Source: Euleptes europaea
Lineage: Eukaryota > Chordata > Lepidosauria > Squamata > Sphaerodactylidae
DNA length: 64,000 nucleotides
Assembly (NCBI RefSeq): GCF_029931775.1
Contig: NC_079312.1
Coordinates: 9,679,821-9,743,820, forward strand
Reading direction: 5' to 3'
Within the stretch, counting starts at the first letter, position 1, and every line of letters starts with the position of its first letter. The translations under genes were made by a program, and so were the position numbers. This document shows, one piece after another, positions 63,623 to 64,000 of the stretch. The notes beneath the pieces were generated by a model. It ran no database searches and was not told the DNA's origin. It worked only from the letters and a program-made list of their open reading frames with translations.

Positions 63623-63730
63623 CAGTGATGGCGAACCTTTTAGAGACCGAGTGCCCAAACTGCAACCGAAAACCCACTTATTTATCGCCGAGTGCCAATG
63701 CGGCAATTTAACCTGAATACCACCCCCAGA
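63623..63730. mobile_element. hAT-type element fragment (CAGTGATGGCGAACC)
   Basis: Left end CAGTGATGGCGAACCTTTTA, then GAGTGCCCAAACTGCAACC. The right part is lost where a TAGGGTTGCC-family fragment begins (63731-63935). Confidence 0.7.
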
Positions 63731-64000
63731 GGGGCCCAGAGTTCCTCTTCGCCATGAGTGGGAGGTTTTTGGGGTGGTGCCTGAGGAGGGCGGAGTTTGG
63801 GGAAGGACTTCAGTGCCATAGAGTCCAATTGCCAAAGTGGCAATTTTTTCCAGGGGAACTGATCTCTATTGGTTGGAGATCACTTGAAATAGCAGGAGAT
63901 CTCCAGCCAATACCTGGAGATTGGGAACTATTGTTTTCTCTCTACATATCAAGACAAATGGAAAGGTGTTTGGAGGATGGCTTGTGGGCACTTTAAAGGT

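Overview
The window looks like nuclear DNA of a squamate reptile. No species can be named. The evidence is the repeat mixture: CR1, L2, L1 and BovB (RTE) LINEs, tRNA- and 5S-rRNA-derived SINEs with BovB-like tails, many hAT-type terminal-inverted-repeat elements, and spliced SCAN/KRAB/C2H2 zinc-finger genes. There is no bacterial-style gene organisation. Nearly all open frames outside the four zinc-finger genes are LINE fragments or antisense shadows.

The window holds four multi-exon genes arranged as two inverted pairs. Pair 1 is head-to-head. Gene A (minus strand, 11838 down to 2999) and gene B (plus strand, 22279 to 32034) both encode SCAN - linker - short linker - KRAB - C2H2 array. Their first four coding exons have identical lengths (423, 115, 71 and 127 nt) and identical phases. 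Pair 2 is tail-to-tail. Gene C (plus, 40128 to 46347) and gene D (minus, 57922 down to 54005) both encode a capsid-like N-terminal extension plus SCAN, then a 136-nt linker exon, then a C2H2 exon, without KRAB. In all four models the exons join in frame to a single stop. Gene A has a recent-looking in-frame stop that removes its last finger. It also has an extra phase-1/phase-1 exon that looks like a decayed older finger exon. The products are expected to be nuclear DNA-binding proteins: SCAN for dimerisation, KRAB for co-repressor recruitment, fingers for target choice. This rests on family knowledge, not on data here.

Region by region: 0.4-2.3 kb LINE fragments; 2.9-11.8 kb gene A, with a 3.8-kb L1 in its fourth intron; 12-22 kb the gap between the head-to-head genes, with CR1, BovB, a hAT element, a GC-rich tract and nested retroposons; 22.3-32.7 kb gene B, with L2, a solo LTR, CR1 and SINEs in its introns; 33-38 kb repeats; 38.0-38.35 kb a long TA/CA/TG tract just upstream of a likely gene C promoter; 40-47.3 kb gene C; 47.5-54 kb repeats; 54-58 kb gene D; 58-64 kb upstream sequence of gene D and repeats.

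The most interesting structure is not a protein gene. Eight retroposon copies from two families unrelated in sequence share one architecture: an asymmetric fold-back, a one-sided 33-45 nt tail, target-site duplications of mostly 11-13 bp, and a hammerhead-ribozyme-like core of the same minimal layout. This fits Penelope-like elements. A second useful observation is that the L1 inside gene A has a matching empty site in the paralogous intron of gene B.
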